A stretch of DNA of 64,000 nucleotides from Pseudocalidococcus sp964653145 (GTDB lineage: Bacteria; Cyanobacteriota; Cyanobacteriia; Thermosynechococcales; Thermosynechococcaceae), in contig CAZZCG010000002.1 in the NCBI GenBank assembly GCA_964653145.1, positions 186,001 to 250,000 of the forward strand. Reading direction: 5' to 3'. The position numbers and the translations under genes were made by a program. Every line of letters begins with the position of its first letter. The first letter of the stretch is position 1. Below the pieces are notes generated by a model that worked only from the letters and a program-made list of their open reading frames with translations, was not told where the DNA came from and did not search any database. Shown here one piece after another: positions 50,552 to 59,254 of this stretch.

Positions 50552-51703
50552 TTGTCCCAACTGTTAGAAGCCATATTTGGTGGGTTAAGTATTGGATCGG
50601 TGCTGTTGTTAGCGGCGTTGGGCCTGGCGATTGTCTTTGGCCTGATGGGGGTGATTAACATGGCCCACGGGGAATTGATGATGCTAGGGGCCTACACCAC
50701 CTTTGTGACCCAGAATGTCCTCAAGGAAACTCCCTTGGCTCCTATCTATATCTTTGTTGCCCTAGTTGCCGCCTTCATTGTCACGGCTTTGGTAGGGCTA
50801 TTTCTTGAGCGGAGTATTGTTCGTTATCTCTACGGCCGCCCCTTGGAAACACTGTTGGCCACCTGGGGGGTGAGCTTAATTCTGCAGCAATTTGTCCGCA
50901 GTGTGAGTTGGCAATTTGTTCTCGGTCTGGTGATCTTTGCGGTGTTATTTTGGGGCGGTCAATGGCTCTTGGCCTGGAAAACAGACTTTGAGCGAATTCG
51001 GGCCTGGTTTATTGGGATTATGCTACCGATCTCAGGGATTTTGGCGATTGTCATTCCCAATGTTTTTGCTGGAGCACGGAATTCTCCTTTTGTGCAGCCG
51101 TGGTTTGGCACCCAAGGGGTTGATGTCACAGCTCCAGCCTGGCTTCGGGGGGGAATTGTGATTGATACCTACCAACTGCCCTACACTCGGTTATTCATTA
51201 TTATTTTGACCATTGTTTGCTTGGCGGGAGTCTACTGGTTTCTCAATAAAACGGCCTGGGGTCTGCGAATTCGAGCGGTCACCCAAAATCGTTCTATGAG
51301 TGCCTGTCTGGGAATTCCGACCCAAAAAGTGGATGCCTTAACCTTTGCCCTGGGATCTGGCCTGGCTGGTATTGCCGGATGTGCAGTTGCATTGCTAGGT
51401 TCAGTCAGTTCTAACACAGGCCAGGCCTACATCGTCGATACCTTCATGGTGGTGGTGGTTGGTGGCGTGGGTAAATTAGTGGGCAGCATCGTGGCAGCGG
51501 GCACGATTGGGACGCTCAGTTATGTAATTGGTTCCAATGCCCTATCACCACTGCTGGGCTTTACCGATCAAATCAAAGCCATTCTCGAGTTTTTCGCTAC
51601 AGCCAGCATGGCCAAGGTGGTGGTCTTTGCCCTGATTATCGTCTTTCTTCAGTTTCGTCCAGCGGGTCTATTCCCCCAAAAAGGTCGCACGGTGGATGCT
51701 TAG
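50552..51703 (+). CDS. urtB: Urea ABC transporter permease UrtB
   Basis: Branched-chain amino-acid-type (LivH-like) permease subunit. TTG at 50552 gives MSQLLEAIFGGLSIGSVLLL, the usual family start; GAGGA lies seven bases before it. A longer frame from TTG 50522 is less likely. Hydrophobic helices run throughout; IVFGLMGVINMAHGELMMLGAYT and SACLGIPTQKVDALTFALGSGLAGIAG are family motifs. Length 383. Confidence 0.95.
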   Translation: MSQLLEAIFGGLSIGSVLLLAALGLAIVFGLMGVINMAHGELMMLGAYTTFVTQNVLKETPLAPIYIFVALVAAFIVTALVGLFLERSIVRYLYGRPLETLLATWGVSLILQQFVRSVSWQFVLGLVIFAVLFWGGQWLLAWKTDFERIRAWFIGIMLPISGILAIVIPNVFAGARNSPFVQPWFGTQGVDVTAPAWLRGGIVIDTYQLPYTRLFIIILTIVCLAGVYWFLNKTAWGLRIRAVTQNRSMSACLGIPTQKVDALTFALGSGLAGIAGCAVALLGSVSSNTGQAYIVDTFMVVVVGGVGKLVGSIVAAGTIGTLSYVIGSNALSPLLGFTDQIKAILEFFATASMAKVVVFALIIVFLQFRPAGLFPQKGRTVDA

Positions 51704-51712
51704 GACACAACT

Positions 51713-52924
51713 ATGACTGTTACTGCAAGCTCAAACTTTAAGCCCCCAACAGCAGCTTCACGGAAAAAGCAGCTGATTACCGAAGCGATTATTGTGGTGG
51801 TCATTGCCCTGGTACTCCTGTTTGTGATGCCCTGGATATTTCGAGCAGCGGGTCAAGGAGTCCGGGTCAATCAACTGGGGCGGTTCATGGCCCTCGCCAT
51901 TGCGGCCTTGGGGATTGATCTGATCTGGGGCTATACCGGCCTGCTCAGTTTGGGCCATGGCTTATTTTTTGCTCTCGGTGGCTATGCCCTGGCCATGTAT
52001 CTACAACTGCAACCTTTACCCGGCCAGACCGAAGCCCCATTTCCAGAGTTTTTTAGTCTCTATGGTGTCAATGAGTTGCCCTGGTTTTGGGAGCCCTTTT
52101 ATTCCTTTCCCTTTACCCTGATGGCCATTGTTGTGCTTCCAGGCCTGGTGGCGGCGGCCTTTGGCTATTTGATTTTCCGCAACCGAATTAAGGGGGTTTA
52201 CTTTTCCATCCTGACCCAGGCCGCATTGATTGTCTTTTTCAACTTTTTCAACGGGCAACAGAAGTTAATCAACGGCACCAATGGCTTAAAGACCGACACG
52301 GCAACAATTTTTGGCACCCTGGTTAGCTCACCCCCGGTTCAAACCACATTTTATGTTCTGAGTATTTTGTTTGCCGTCCTCGGCTACGTCCTTTGTCGTT
52401 GGTTGACCAGTGGGCGAATGGGGCGGATGTTGGTGGCGATTCGGGATGATGAAACTCGGGTGCGTTTTTCGGGTTACAACCCCACGGGCTACAAGGTTTT
52501 CGTCTTTGCCATTTCCGGGATTTTAGCTGGGATAGCTGGAGCTTTATTTACAGTCCAGTCCGGGATCATTACCCCCAGTTCCTCCATGAGTGTCGCCTTT
52601 TCCATCGAGATGGTGATCTGGGTAGCAGTTGGCGGTCGGGGGACTCTAGCGGGGGCAGTGCTGGGAACGTTGATCGTTAACTTTGCCAAAACCCTATTGA
52701 GTGAGCAGTTTCCGGCGTTTTGGTTATTCTTCCAGGGAGCCCTATTCCTAGTGGTTGTGACGGTCTTACCAATGGGAATTTTAGGCTGGCTACGCACCAC
52801 GGGCTGGCAACTGATTCGCGGACGGTGGGGGCCACAACCGATTGAAACCTATCCTAGTCTTGAACTAGATCCAGAGGTGGAGTATGAGCGGGAAACTCTT
52901 GAACATCAGCAATCTGACCGTTAG
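51713..52924 (+). CDS. urtC: Urea ABC transporter permease UrtC
   Basis: Second LivM-like permease subunit of the urea transporter, 403 residues. Motifs include LGIDLIWGYTGLLSLGHGLFFALGGYALAMYL and GRMGRMLVAIRDDETRVRFSGYNPTGYKVFVFAISGILAGIAGALF. It starts ten bases after urtB and its last 41 bases overlap urtD in another frame, indicating translational coupling. Confidence 0.96.
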   Translation: MTVTASSNFKPPTAASRKKQLITEAIIVVVIALVLLFVMPWIFRAAGQGVRVNQLGRFMALAIAALGIDLIWGYTGLLSLGHGLFFALGGYALAMYLQLQPLPGQTEAPFPEFFSLYGVNELPWFWEPFYSFPFTLMAIVVLPGLVAAAFGYLIFRNRIKGVYFSILTQAALIVFFNFFNGQQKLINGTNGLKTDTATIFGTLVSSPPVQTTFYVLSILFAVLGYVLCRWLTSGRMGRMLVAIRDDETRVRFSGYNPTGYKVFVFAISGILAGIAGALFTVQSGIITPSSSMSVAFSIEMVIWVAVGGRGTLAGAVLGTLIVNFAKTLLSEQFPAFWLFFQGALFLVVVTVLPMGILGWLRTTGWQLIRGRWGPQPIETYPSLELDPEVEYERETLEHQQSDR

Positions 52925-53636
52925 TTTCGATGGCTTTAAGGCCATTAATAACCTCAACTTCTCCATGGAAGAGGGGGAGCTGCGGGTTGTCATTGGCCCC
53001 AACGGTGCGGGTAAAACCACATTCATGGACTGCATTACGGGCAAAACCAAACCCACAGAAGGCATAGTCACTTTTAAGGGAAAAGATCTGCGCCCCTATG
53101 CTGAGCACGATATAGCCCGGATGGGAATTGGTCGTAAATTCCAAACTCCGCGGGTCTTCTTGAAACTCACCCCTCGGGAAAATTTGGAACTCTCCTGCAC
53201 CAAACAAAAAAATGTCCTGGGTTCGCTGTTTGGTCATACCTCCCAACCGGAACGGCGCAATGTTAGTGGCTTACTGGAAACCATTGGCCTGGATCACAAA
53301 GCTGATATGCCCGCCGAACTACTCTCCCACGGGGAAAAACAACGACTGGAAATTGGGATGTTGGTGGCCCAGTCCCCCGATCTTCTCCTTGTGGACGAAC
53401 CAGTGGCGGGCTTAACTGATGAAGAAACGGAAAAAGTTGGAGATTTACTCTTAGCTTTGGCAGAAAGTCACTCGATCATAGTGATTGAGCATGACATGGA
53501 GTTTGTCCGCCAAATTGCCAAACAGGTCACAGTCCTACACCAAGGCTCGGTGTTGTGTGAAGGGAATATGGATGAGGTTCAGAGTGATCCACGGGTAATT
53601 GAAGTCTATCTCGGCAAGCAGGAGGATGAAGATTAG
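52884..53636 (+). CDS. urtD: Urea ABC transporter ATP-binding protein UrtD
   Basis: LivG-like ATPase of 250 residues. Walker A GPNGAGKTTFMDCITG, signature ELLSHGEKQRLEIGM (LSHGE in place of LSGGQ, normal in UrtD), Walker B LLLVDEPVAGLTDEE and the switch His in IVIEHDMEFVRQ. It overlaps urtC by 41 bases. The usual next gene, urtE (LivF-like), is missing: a minus-strand lectin gene follows instead. The second ATPase must therefore be encoded elsewhere. Confidence 0.96.
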   Translation: MSGKLLNISNLTVSFDGFKAINNLNFSMEEGELRVVIGPNGAGKTTFMDCITGKTKPTEGIVTFKGKDLRPYAEHDIARMGIGRKFQTPRVFLKLTPRENLELSCTKQKNVLGSLFGHTSQPERRNVSGLLETIGLDHKADMPAELLSHGEKQRLEIGMLVAQSPDLLLVDEPVAGLTDEETEKVGDLLLALAESHSIIVIEHDMEFVRQIAKQVTVLHQGSVLCEGNMDEVQSDPRVIEVYLGKQEDED

Positions 53637-53713
53637 GGTCTAGATGGGTGGGAAATAATCCAGTTCGACCCCAGGCCAACTCGGGTTGGGCACAGGATTT
53701 AGGATGCAGTTTT

Positions 53714-54124
53714 TTATCGCAAACCACAGACTGACATTTTATTGTGAACAACTGTTTTCCACTGACCATTCCAGGTTCCTCGAGCAGCATAGGCAGCCAC
53801 AGGGCATTTAACACGGGCATCCTCATTGTTCCAAATTGGCCCTGCAAAAACATCTCCAGGTATTTTTATGGTGGGAAGTACCCGTAAATTAGTCCCACAA
53901 ACAGACATTCTTCCAGGAATTGTTGTTTTCCATTGCCCATTCCATGGGGTTTGATACACATGGGCAGCCACCGGACATTTCAACTTAGCATCCTCGTTGT
54001 TCCAGATGGGCCCAGCCGGAATATCCAAAGCTAAAGCCGGCCCAGCAATAAATCCCAGGCCAATTGGAATTAGACCCCAAGCTGTGGCCGAAAGCAGAGT
54101 GGAACCAAAGTTTGATCGGAGCAT
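53714..54124 (-). CDS. Exported two-repeat mannan-binding lectin (MVL family)
   Basis: A 136-residue precursor with a signal peptide (about residues 1-32, ending AGPALA). The mature part is two tandem copies of the same 42-residue unit. Unit 1 covers about 36-77 (PAGPIWNNEDAKLKCPVAA, WNGQWKT, MSVCG); unit 2 about 93-134 (AGPIWNNEDARVKCPVAA, WNGQWKT, MSVCG). Each matches the AGPIW-N-AQ...F-GQW-T...MSV pattern of Microcystis viridis lectin (MVL), which binds Man-GlcNAc cores of high-mannose glycans. Unlike MVL, each unit has two Cys (50/76 and 107/133) that could form a disulfide, as suits an exported protein. Sugar binding is inferred from family. Confidence 0.85.
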   Translation of the reverse strand: MLRSNFGSTLLSATAWGLIPIGLGFIAGPALALDIPAGPIWNNEDAKLKCPVAAHVYQTPWNGQWKTTIPGRMSVCGTNLRVLPTIKIPGDVFAGPIWNNEDARVKCPVAAYAARGTWNGQWKTVVHNKMSVCGLR

Positions 54125-54215
54125 GGGAAAAACGTACTGAGGTGGATTGGGTTATGGGGATCTTATTAGGAGTTATTCTATAGGGGCTTAATCATGAAGG
54201 ATTGTAAACAAATCT

Positions 54216-54917
54216 ATGCTGGTTACTCCCTATCTCTGTGAGCAGCCCCAGGCCCTGATTTTTGACATGGATGGGGTGATTTGTGACACGATGGCATACC
54301 ACCTCCAGGCCTGGGATACCTACATTGACCGCACCCCAGCATTACAGGGGGTTGATCGAAGCAAACTGAAAACCATGGGGGGGAAACGCAACTCAGAATT
54401 ATTGCCGGAGTTGTTGGGGCGGTCGGTGACTGAGACCGAGGTACTGGCATTGGGTCAGAGTAAAGATGCCATTTTTCGGGAGTTAATTGCGCCGGAGTTG
54501 ACGGGATTAGCGGGAATTTTAGAGTTTTTGCAGCAAGCCACCGCCACGGGGTTAAAACTGGGCCTGGGAACCTCCGCGAGTCAAGAAAATGTGGACTTGA
54601 TTATGTCTTGGAATGATATTGGTGACTATTTCCCTGTGCGGGTGACAGAGGTGGATGTGCAGCGGGGAAAGCCAGACCCTCAGTGTTATCTGTTAGTGGC
54701 CGAGCGATTGGGGGTAAACCCAGAAAATTGCCTGGTTTTTGAGGATGCCGTGGCGGGGGTAGAGGCGGCCTGGCGGGCAGGGATGGCCTGTTGGGGGGTA
54801 CTGACGCTCCACACCCAAGGGGAACTCCAGGCCAAGGGTGCCAGTGTCTGTATCGAAGATTTTCAGGATCATCGCCTCCAGAATTTGTTACCGTTGGCCC
54901 AGGCTTGTATTGGTTAA
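54216..54917 (+). CDS. HAD-superfamily hydrolase, beta-phosphoglucomutase-like
   Basis: A 233-residue HAD-IA enzyme. The nucleophile motif is ALIFDMDGVICDTMAYHLQAW, the cap region has MGGKRNSELLPELLG, motif II LGLGTSASQENVD, and motifs III/IV VDVQRGKPDPQCYLLVAERLGVNPENCLVFEDAVAGVEAA. The layout fits phosphatases or phosphoglucomutases acting on sugar phosphates; the substrate is unknown. Confidence 0.92.
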   Translation: MLVTPYLCEQPQALIFDMDGVICDTMAYHLQAWDTYIDRTPALQGVDRSKLKTMGGKRNSELLPELLGRSVTETEVLALGQSKDAIFRELIAPELTGLAGILEFLQQATATGLKLGLGTSASQENVDLIMSWNDIGDYFPVRVTEVDVQRGKPDPQCYLLVAERLGVNPENCLVFEDAVAGVEAAWRAGMACWGVLTLHTQGELQAKGASVCIEDFQDHRLQNLLPLAQACIG

Positions 54918-54932
54918 GGCCCATTTCCTCAG

Positions 54933-55403
54933 ATGTTTGATTTTGCCACGGCTGTTTTAACCCCTTCTGAACGCCGCACCCGCTGGGGATTTTTAGGGTT
55001 AGCCTCCTTTCCGCTGATGGGAGCAGTCATTTTTAACGTCGGGTGGCGCCCAGCAATGAGTATTTGCCCGATGTTGAATTGGACGGGAATTCCTTGCCCA
55101 AGCTGTGGCTTAACTCGCTCATTCATGGCCCTAGTTCGCGGTGACTTTCACCAGGCCCTGAGTTTTCATGCCTTTGGCCCCCTGTTTTTTCTTACCTTTT
55201 TGGGCATTGCCGTTTGTATGGGCCTGGAGCTGAGTCAAAATCGCCGCCTGAAGCAAACCCCCTTTCGCCGCTTCACCTATTTAGAAACCTGGAAATATAT
55301 TTTTGCGGTTTATTTGCTCTATTACGGGTTGCGGATCGCCAGTCTGATTTTATCTGGAGATTTTTACCTGCATCCAATGCAACTGATCACCCAATACTTT
55401 TAA
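54933..55403 (+). CDS. DUF2752 family membrane protein
   Basis: A 156-residue membrane protein with the DUF2752 hallmark: CPMLNWTGIPCPSCGLTRSFMALVRGDFHQALSFHAFGPLFF (shortened here in meaning: CPxCGLTR and the later HxxGPLFF). Three to four helices. The Cys pair may bind metal or redox partners; function is unknown. It follows the HAD gene by 15 bases. Confidence 0.87.
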   Translation: MFDFATAVLTPSERRTRWGFLGLASFPLMGAVIFNVGWRPAMSICPMLNWTGIPCPSCGLTRSFMALVRGDFHQALSFHAFGPLFFLTFLGIAVCMGLELSQNRRLKQTPFRRFTYLETWKYIFAVYLLYYGLRIASLILSGDFYLHPMQLITQYF

Positions 55404-55423
55404 CTCTCAAATTCTTATTTGGA

Positions 55424-56698
55424 CTAAACACGATATGGCGACAGGCCCCGGAATGCCAACAATGCCGCGCCATAGGCTGCCTCCGGATGGGGAGATGGCT
55501 GGACAGGCACCCCTAAAACCCGCGCCCGAATTTTGTTCCAGGCCTGGTTTTGGGCCCCACCCCCTGCAGTCATGACTCTATCCACGGGGCTCGCCCCCAA
55601 TTGTCTTAGTAATTCATAGCCTTGGGCTTCAATCCGGGCCAAACTCTCCAAGAGGCCATGCAAAAACTCCACGGGGTCATCTGGCCGGGGCTCTAGACGG
55701 GGTTGCAGATCGGGGTCATTAATGGGAAAGCGTTCACCGGCCTGGGGTAGCGGGTAATAATCATAGGGGCTTGGGACACTCGGATCAATTTGGGTACTGA
55801 GGTGGGCCAGCTCCTGGGGAGAAAAGAACTGGGACAGAATAGCTCCCCCACAGTTGGAAGCGCCCCCGACTAGCCAATAATTCCCGCAACGGTGGCTATA
55901 AATGCCATGGGCCGAGGCCTGGATGGGGAGGTTACTGATTAACTTTAAAACTAGGGTTGAACCGAGGGAAGTTACCCCTGTCCCCAACCCAGCGGCTCCA
56001 GTTGCTAAAAATGCAGCAATGCTATCGGTGGTGCCCGCACAAATTTGACAGGCGGAATTGATTTGCCATCGATCGGCCGCGGCCTGGGTAATTCTCCCCA
56101 CCGGTGTACCGGGAACTAAGACGCGGGGTAATAGCGGCAAAAGCTTAGACAAAGGGGGCCGTTGAAACCAGGCCGGATAGTCGGCAAGGGCCGGGTCGTA
56201 CCCAAGTTTTAGGACATTGTGATCGTCACTCCAACCCAGTTGTCCATGGAGCAAAAACCCAAGCCAATCGGCCTGGTGCAAAAAATAACGGGCCTGATCA
56301 AAATTGAACTGACGCTGAAACCAAAGAAGTTTAGCCAAACTGGAGCTGGCGGAAATCACCCCATGGCCTGGTGGCACAAGCTCTTTAAGGTCTTGGATCA
56401 CAATTCTGGCCTGGTCGTCGTTGTACCAAAGCGGACTTCCGATGGGTTTTCCCTCGTGATCACAGAGTAAAACGGTTCCTGAGGTACCATCGATGGCAAT
56501 CCGGCTTAACCCTTGGCGAATTTTTAGGGGAATTTGAACTAGTAATTCCTCCAGTTGGGTTTGCCAGCAGGTTGAGAGGTAGTGACTGGAATTTTCCCGA
56601 GGATGCACCCGGGCCTGGGCAACAATATCTTGAGCAGAATTAATGGCAATTGCCCGTGCCCCTGAGGTGCCAAAGTCCAGGCCCAGAAAATAGTCCAT
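55424..56698 (-). CDS. FGGY-family carbohydrate kinase, probable D-ribulokinase
   Basis: A 424-residue sugar kinase. It has LGLDFGTSGARAIAINSAQD, the TSGTVLLCDHEGKPIG segment, CAGTTDSIAAFLATGA and GGASNCGGAIL, with MTAGGGAQNQAWNKIRARVLG near the end. It resembles the cyanobacterial/plant clade once annotated as xylulokinase and shown to act on D-ribulose. Length is shorter than bacterial xylulokinases (about 480-500), which also fits that clade. Confidence 0.85.
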   Translation of the reverse strand: MDYFLGLDFGTSGARAIAINSAQDIVAQARVHPRENSSHYLSTCWQTQLEELLVQIPLKIRQGLSRIAIDGTSGTVLLCDHEGKPIGSPLWYNDDQARIVIQDLKELVPPGHGVISASSSLAKLLWFQRQFNFDQARYFLHQADWLGFLLHGQLGWSDDHNVLKLGYDPALADYPAWFQRPPLSKLLPLLPRVLVPGTPVGRITQAAADRWQINSACQICAGTTDSIAAFLATGAAGLGTGVTSLGSTLVLKLISNLPIQASAHGIYSHRCGNYWLVGGASNCGGAILSQFFSPQELAHLSTQIDPSVPSPYDYYPLPQAGERFPINDPDLQPRLEPRPDDPVEFLHGLLESLARIEAQGYELLRQLGASPVDRVMTAGGGAQNQAWNKIRARVLGVPVQPSPHPEAAYGAALLAFRGLSPYRV

Positions 56699-56721
56699 AG
56701 CCTAAGTGGAGGCTCCGATCA

Positions 56722-56997
56722 TCAGTCGGCGGATGACTTGGACTTACCGGCGGCAAAGGCGCGGATTTCTGACCAGTTGATTTTAGGTAAGAAGAAAATC
56801 AGGAAAGCAATTTGGGCCGTAAACACCCAGCCATAGTAACGAACGATAAAATTAAAATCCCCTTGGGCTTCCAAGCTGAGACTGATCACCGTCCATAAAA
56901 AAATCAGGCCGGGTATCGTCAGCCGTTTCCAATTTTTAACCAAAAAGCGAGCGGGACTTGCACTTGATTTTTCCACAGATACCACTCGCAACACCAT
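56722..56997 (-). CDS. Small conserved membrane protein
   Basis: A 91-residue protein with two hydrophobic helices: RLTIPGLIFLWTVISLSLEA and YYGWVFTAQIAFLIFFLP. It lies 23 bases upstream of the sugar kinase on the same strand. No family function is recognised. Confidence 0.65.
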   Translation of the reverse strand: MVLRVVSVEKSSASPARFLVKNWKRLTIPGLIFLWTVISLSLEAQGDFNFIVRYYGWVFTAQIAFLIFFLPKINWSEIRAFAAGKSKSSAD

Positions 56998-57123
56998 AAA
57001 GAATAAGGGATCACTAGCGAGTTATTCCTGAAACCCAGGCCTAGGTTTCCCCTTTGTTGTTGATTGTAGCAAGACAGGATTTAATGGAACCACTTGTTAT
57101 TCTTCCCGCCAACCCAGGTCAAT

Positions 57124-58302
57124 ATGGTATCCATAGCCCGCAAAAACCTTTTTGAAGATCTCCCACGCTTTATGGTGGCCCAGGCCGGGATTATGTTTGC
57201 AGTGGGCCTGGTCACAGTACAAACCGGCTTGCTGGAAGGCTTTACAAAATCCTCAAGTTTACTGGTGGACGGGGTGGAGGCTGATCTCTGGGTCGCCTCG
57301 AAAAATATGCGGTTTTTTGACCTGACCTTGCCACTGCCCCATCAAAGTGTCGAAACCGTCAGTGAGTTGGCTGGGGTTGCCCGGGCAGAACCACTCATTA
57401 TTCAAAGTGCAATTTGGCAACGCTTTGAAGCCAGTGATATTTCACCGGTGCGGGTCATTGGGTTTAACCCCGATGGACAACTCTTTCAACCCTGGAATGT
57501 CCGCTCTGGGGCGATTACGGATCTAACCCAAGCCGATACCGTCTTTATCGATCAGATTGATGCCCCCAGCTTAGAAATTACCGCACCAAATCAGGGGGCA
57601 GAACTCAACGGCTATCGGGTGTTAGTCAAAGGCATGACCCAAGGAGTCCGGTCATTAGTGGCCAGCCCCTATGTGTTTATGTCCCTGGAAAATGCCAATC
57701 TTTACACCAATGTTTTACGGGTTCCCGGTACGCCCCAACCCCAAACTCCCCCAGCCTTAACCCCCCAATCCCCCATTAGTTATGTGCTGATCCAAGTTTC
57801 TCCAGGAACGGACATTGCTGAACTTAAGGCCAAAATAGAGGCTGAAATTCCCGATTCCCGCGTCCTCACCCAGGCCGAGATGTCGAAAATTACCCAGACC
57901 TATTGGCGCAGCAGCACTGGAGTTGGTTTTATCTTGGGCCTGGGCGCCGTCGTGGGGATTGTCGTGGGCACGGTGGTGGTTGGGCAAATTCTCTATGCCT
58001 CCGTTGCCGATCACCTTAAGGAGTACGGAACCCTGAAGGCCATGGGGGCTGGCGATAGCTATTTGTATCGGATTATTCTTGAGCAGGCCCTCTGGATGGC
58101 TGTACTCGGTTACTTACCTGGCCTGGGCTTGGCATTGGGTTTGGGAGGGTGGACGATGCAGACTCGGGCCATCCAGATTTTAGTCAGTCCCACCAATGCC
58201 GCAATCATTTTTGGCTTAACTGTGGCCATGTGCAGTGGGGCCGCTGTGTTTGCAATTCAAAAAGTCACTCGCTTGGATCCAGGGATGGTCTTTAAGTCCT
58301 AA
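57124..58302 (+). CDS. DevC-type ABC transporter permease, orphan
   Basis: FtsX/MacB-fold permease of the DevC family, 392 residues. It has the DevC-like start IARKNLFEDLPRFMVAQAGIMFAVGLVTVQTGL, a large periplasmic domain, then three C-terminal helices including VGIVVGTVVVGQILYASVADHLKEYGTLKAMGA. In Anabaena DevBCA with TolC exports envelope glycolipids; unicellular strains have related exporters of unknown cargo. No devA or devB is adjacent. The ATG at 57124 (MVSIARKN) is chosen; the frame opens earlier at a TTG. Confidence 0.87.
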   Translation: MVSIARKNLFEDLPRFMVAQAGIMFAVGLVTVQTGLLEGFTKSSSLLVDGVEADLWVASKNMRFFDLTLPLPHQSVETVSELAGVARAEPLIIQSAIWQRFEASDISPVRVIGFNPDGQLFQPWNVRSGAITDLTQADTVFIDQIDAPSLEITAPNQGAELNGYRVLVKGMTQGVRSLVASPYVFMSLENANLYTNVLRVPGTPQPQTPPALTPQSPISYVLIQVSPGTDIAELKAKIEAEIPDSRVLTQAEMSKITQTYWRSSTGVGFILGLGAVVGIVVGTVVVGQILYASVADHLKEYGTLKAMGAGDSYLYRIILEQALWMAVLGYLPGLGLALGLGGWTMQTRAIQILVSPTNAAIIFGLTVAMCSGAAVFAIQKVTRLDPGMVFKS

Positions 58303-59107
58303 GAGCCTCAAGATTTTCCAGAAATGTCAAGAGGGCCTGGATAACCTCCGCCGCCGCTTCAATCACAGCTCCATGGGCAGTATTGGGCAAAATCACCACC
58401 TGGGCCTGGGGGATCCCCGCCTTCAGTTGCTGGGCAAACTTCAAGGGCGTGATTAGATCTTGATCGCCGTGGAGAATCAAAGTGGGACAGCTAATTTGAC
58501 CAAGCCGTGAACCTGTATTGGCCTGAATAATGGCCTGGCTTTGCCAAAACAAACTTTCGGGACTGGGGGGATAAGAATTGTTGGCAATGGCCAGTTGAAT
58601 TTCCGCAATGATTTCCGGTTTAGCAAAAAAACGCTCCCCAAAAGACCAGTGCATCAAGGATTGCAGATAGTCGGTCAAGTCAAGCTTGTGGGGCAACTCA
58701 CCAAGAAACTGCATCAGGGCCTGGAACTTAGCATCGGGAACAGCCCAGGTGGAAATTAGGGTTAAGCTTTTTACGGTTTGGGGTTGTAAAAGGGTAAGTT
58801 CCTGGGCAATCTGTCCCCCCATGGAATGACCAACCACATGGGCACGGTTAATTCCCAAATGAGTCAAGACCGCCGCCGCATCTGTCGCCATTTGTTGGAT
58901 CGAGTAAGGGCCATGCAGGCCAGAGCTTTGACCCACCCCACAATTATCCAGCCGGATCACTCGATAGGTCTTGGACAGTTCTGACATCATCAACGCCCAA
59001 GTATTGGTATCACTGGCGAAACCAGCAATTAGCAGCAAACAATCCGAGTCCGGAAAGCCGTTATCCGTGTAAAAGATGTTCCGACTTTCCAAGGAAATTT
59101 TTGGCAT
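58292..59107 (-). CDS. Alpha/beta hydrolase
   Basis: A 271-residue alpha/beta hydrolase with nucleophile Ser95 in VVGHSMGGQIAQEL. The catalytic Asp is in LILHGDQDLITPLK and the His in PNTAHGAVIEAA. The oxyanion region is LLIAGFASDTNTW. Substrate unknown; the sequence is of the 3-oxoadipate enol-lactonase-like type. Its 3' end overlaps the permease gene by 11 bases. Confidence 0.9.
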   Translation of the reverse strand: MPKISLESRNIFYTDNGFPDSDCLLLIAGFASDTNTWALMMSELSKTYRVIRLDNCGVGQSSGLHGPYSIQQMATDAAAVLTHLGINRAHVVGHSMGGQIAQELTLLQPQTVKSLTLISTWAVPDAKFQALMQFLGELPHKLDLTDYLQSLMHWSFGERFFAKPEIIAEIQLAIANNSYPPSPESLFWQSQAIIQANTGSRLGQISCPTLILHGDQDLITPLKFAQQLKAGIPQAQVVILPNTAHGAVIEAAAEVIQALLTFLENLEALRT

Positions 59108-59254
59108 TATCTATTAACTTTTAGTGCGGAAGAGTTGGGCCAGGAAACCTCTTCAGATCTTAGAACTATGGTCATTTCCCTGGGAAATAAAACACAAAAT
59201 CCTCGGAATTCTTCGAGAGAGAACCGTTGAGCATCTGAGTTTTGCCAGCCGTAA

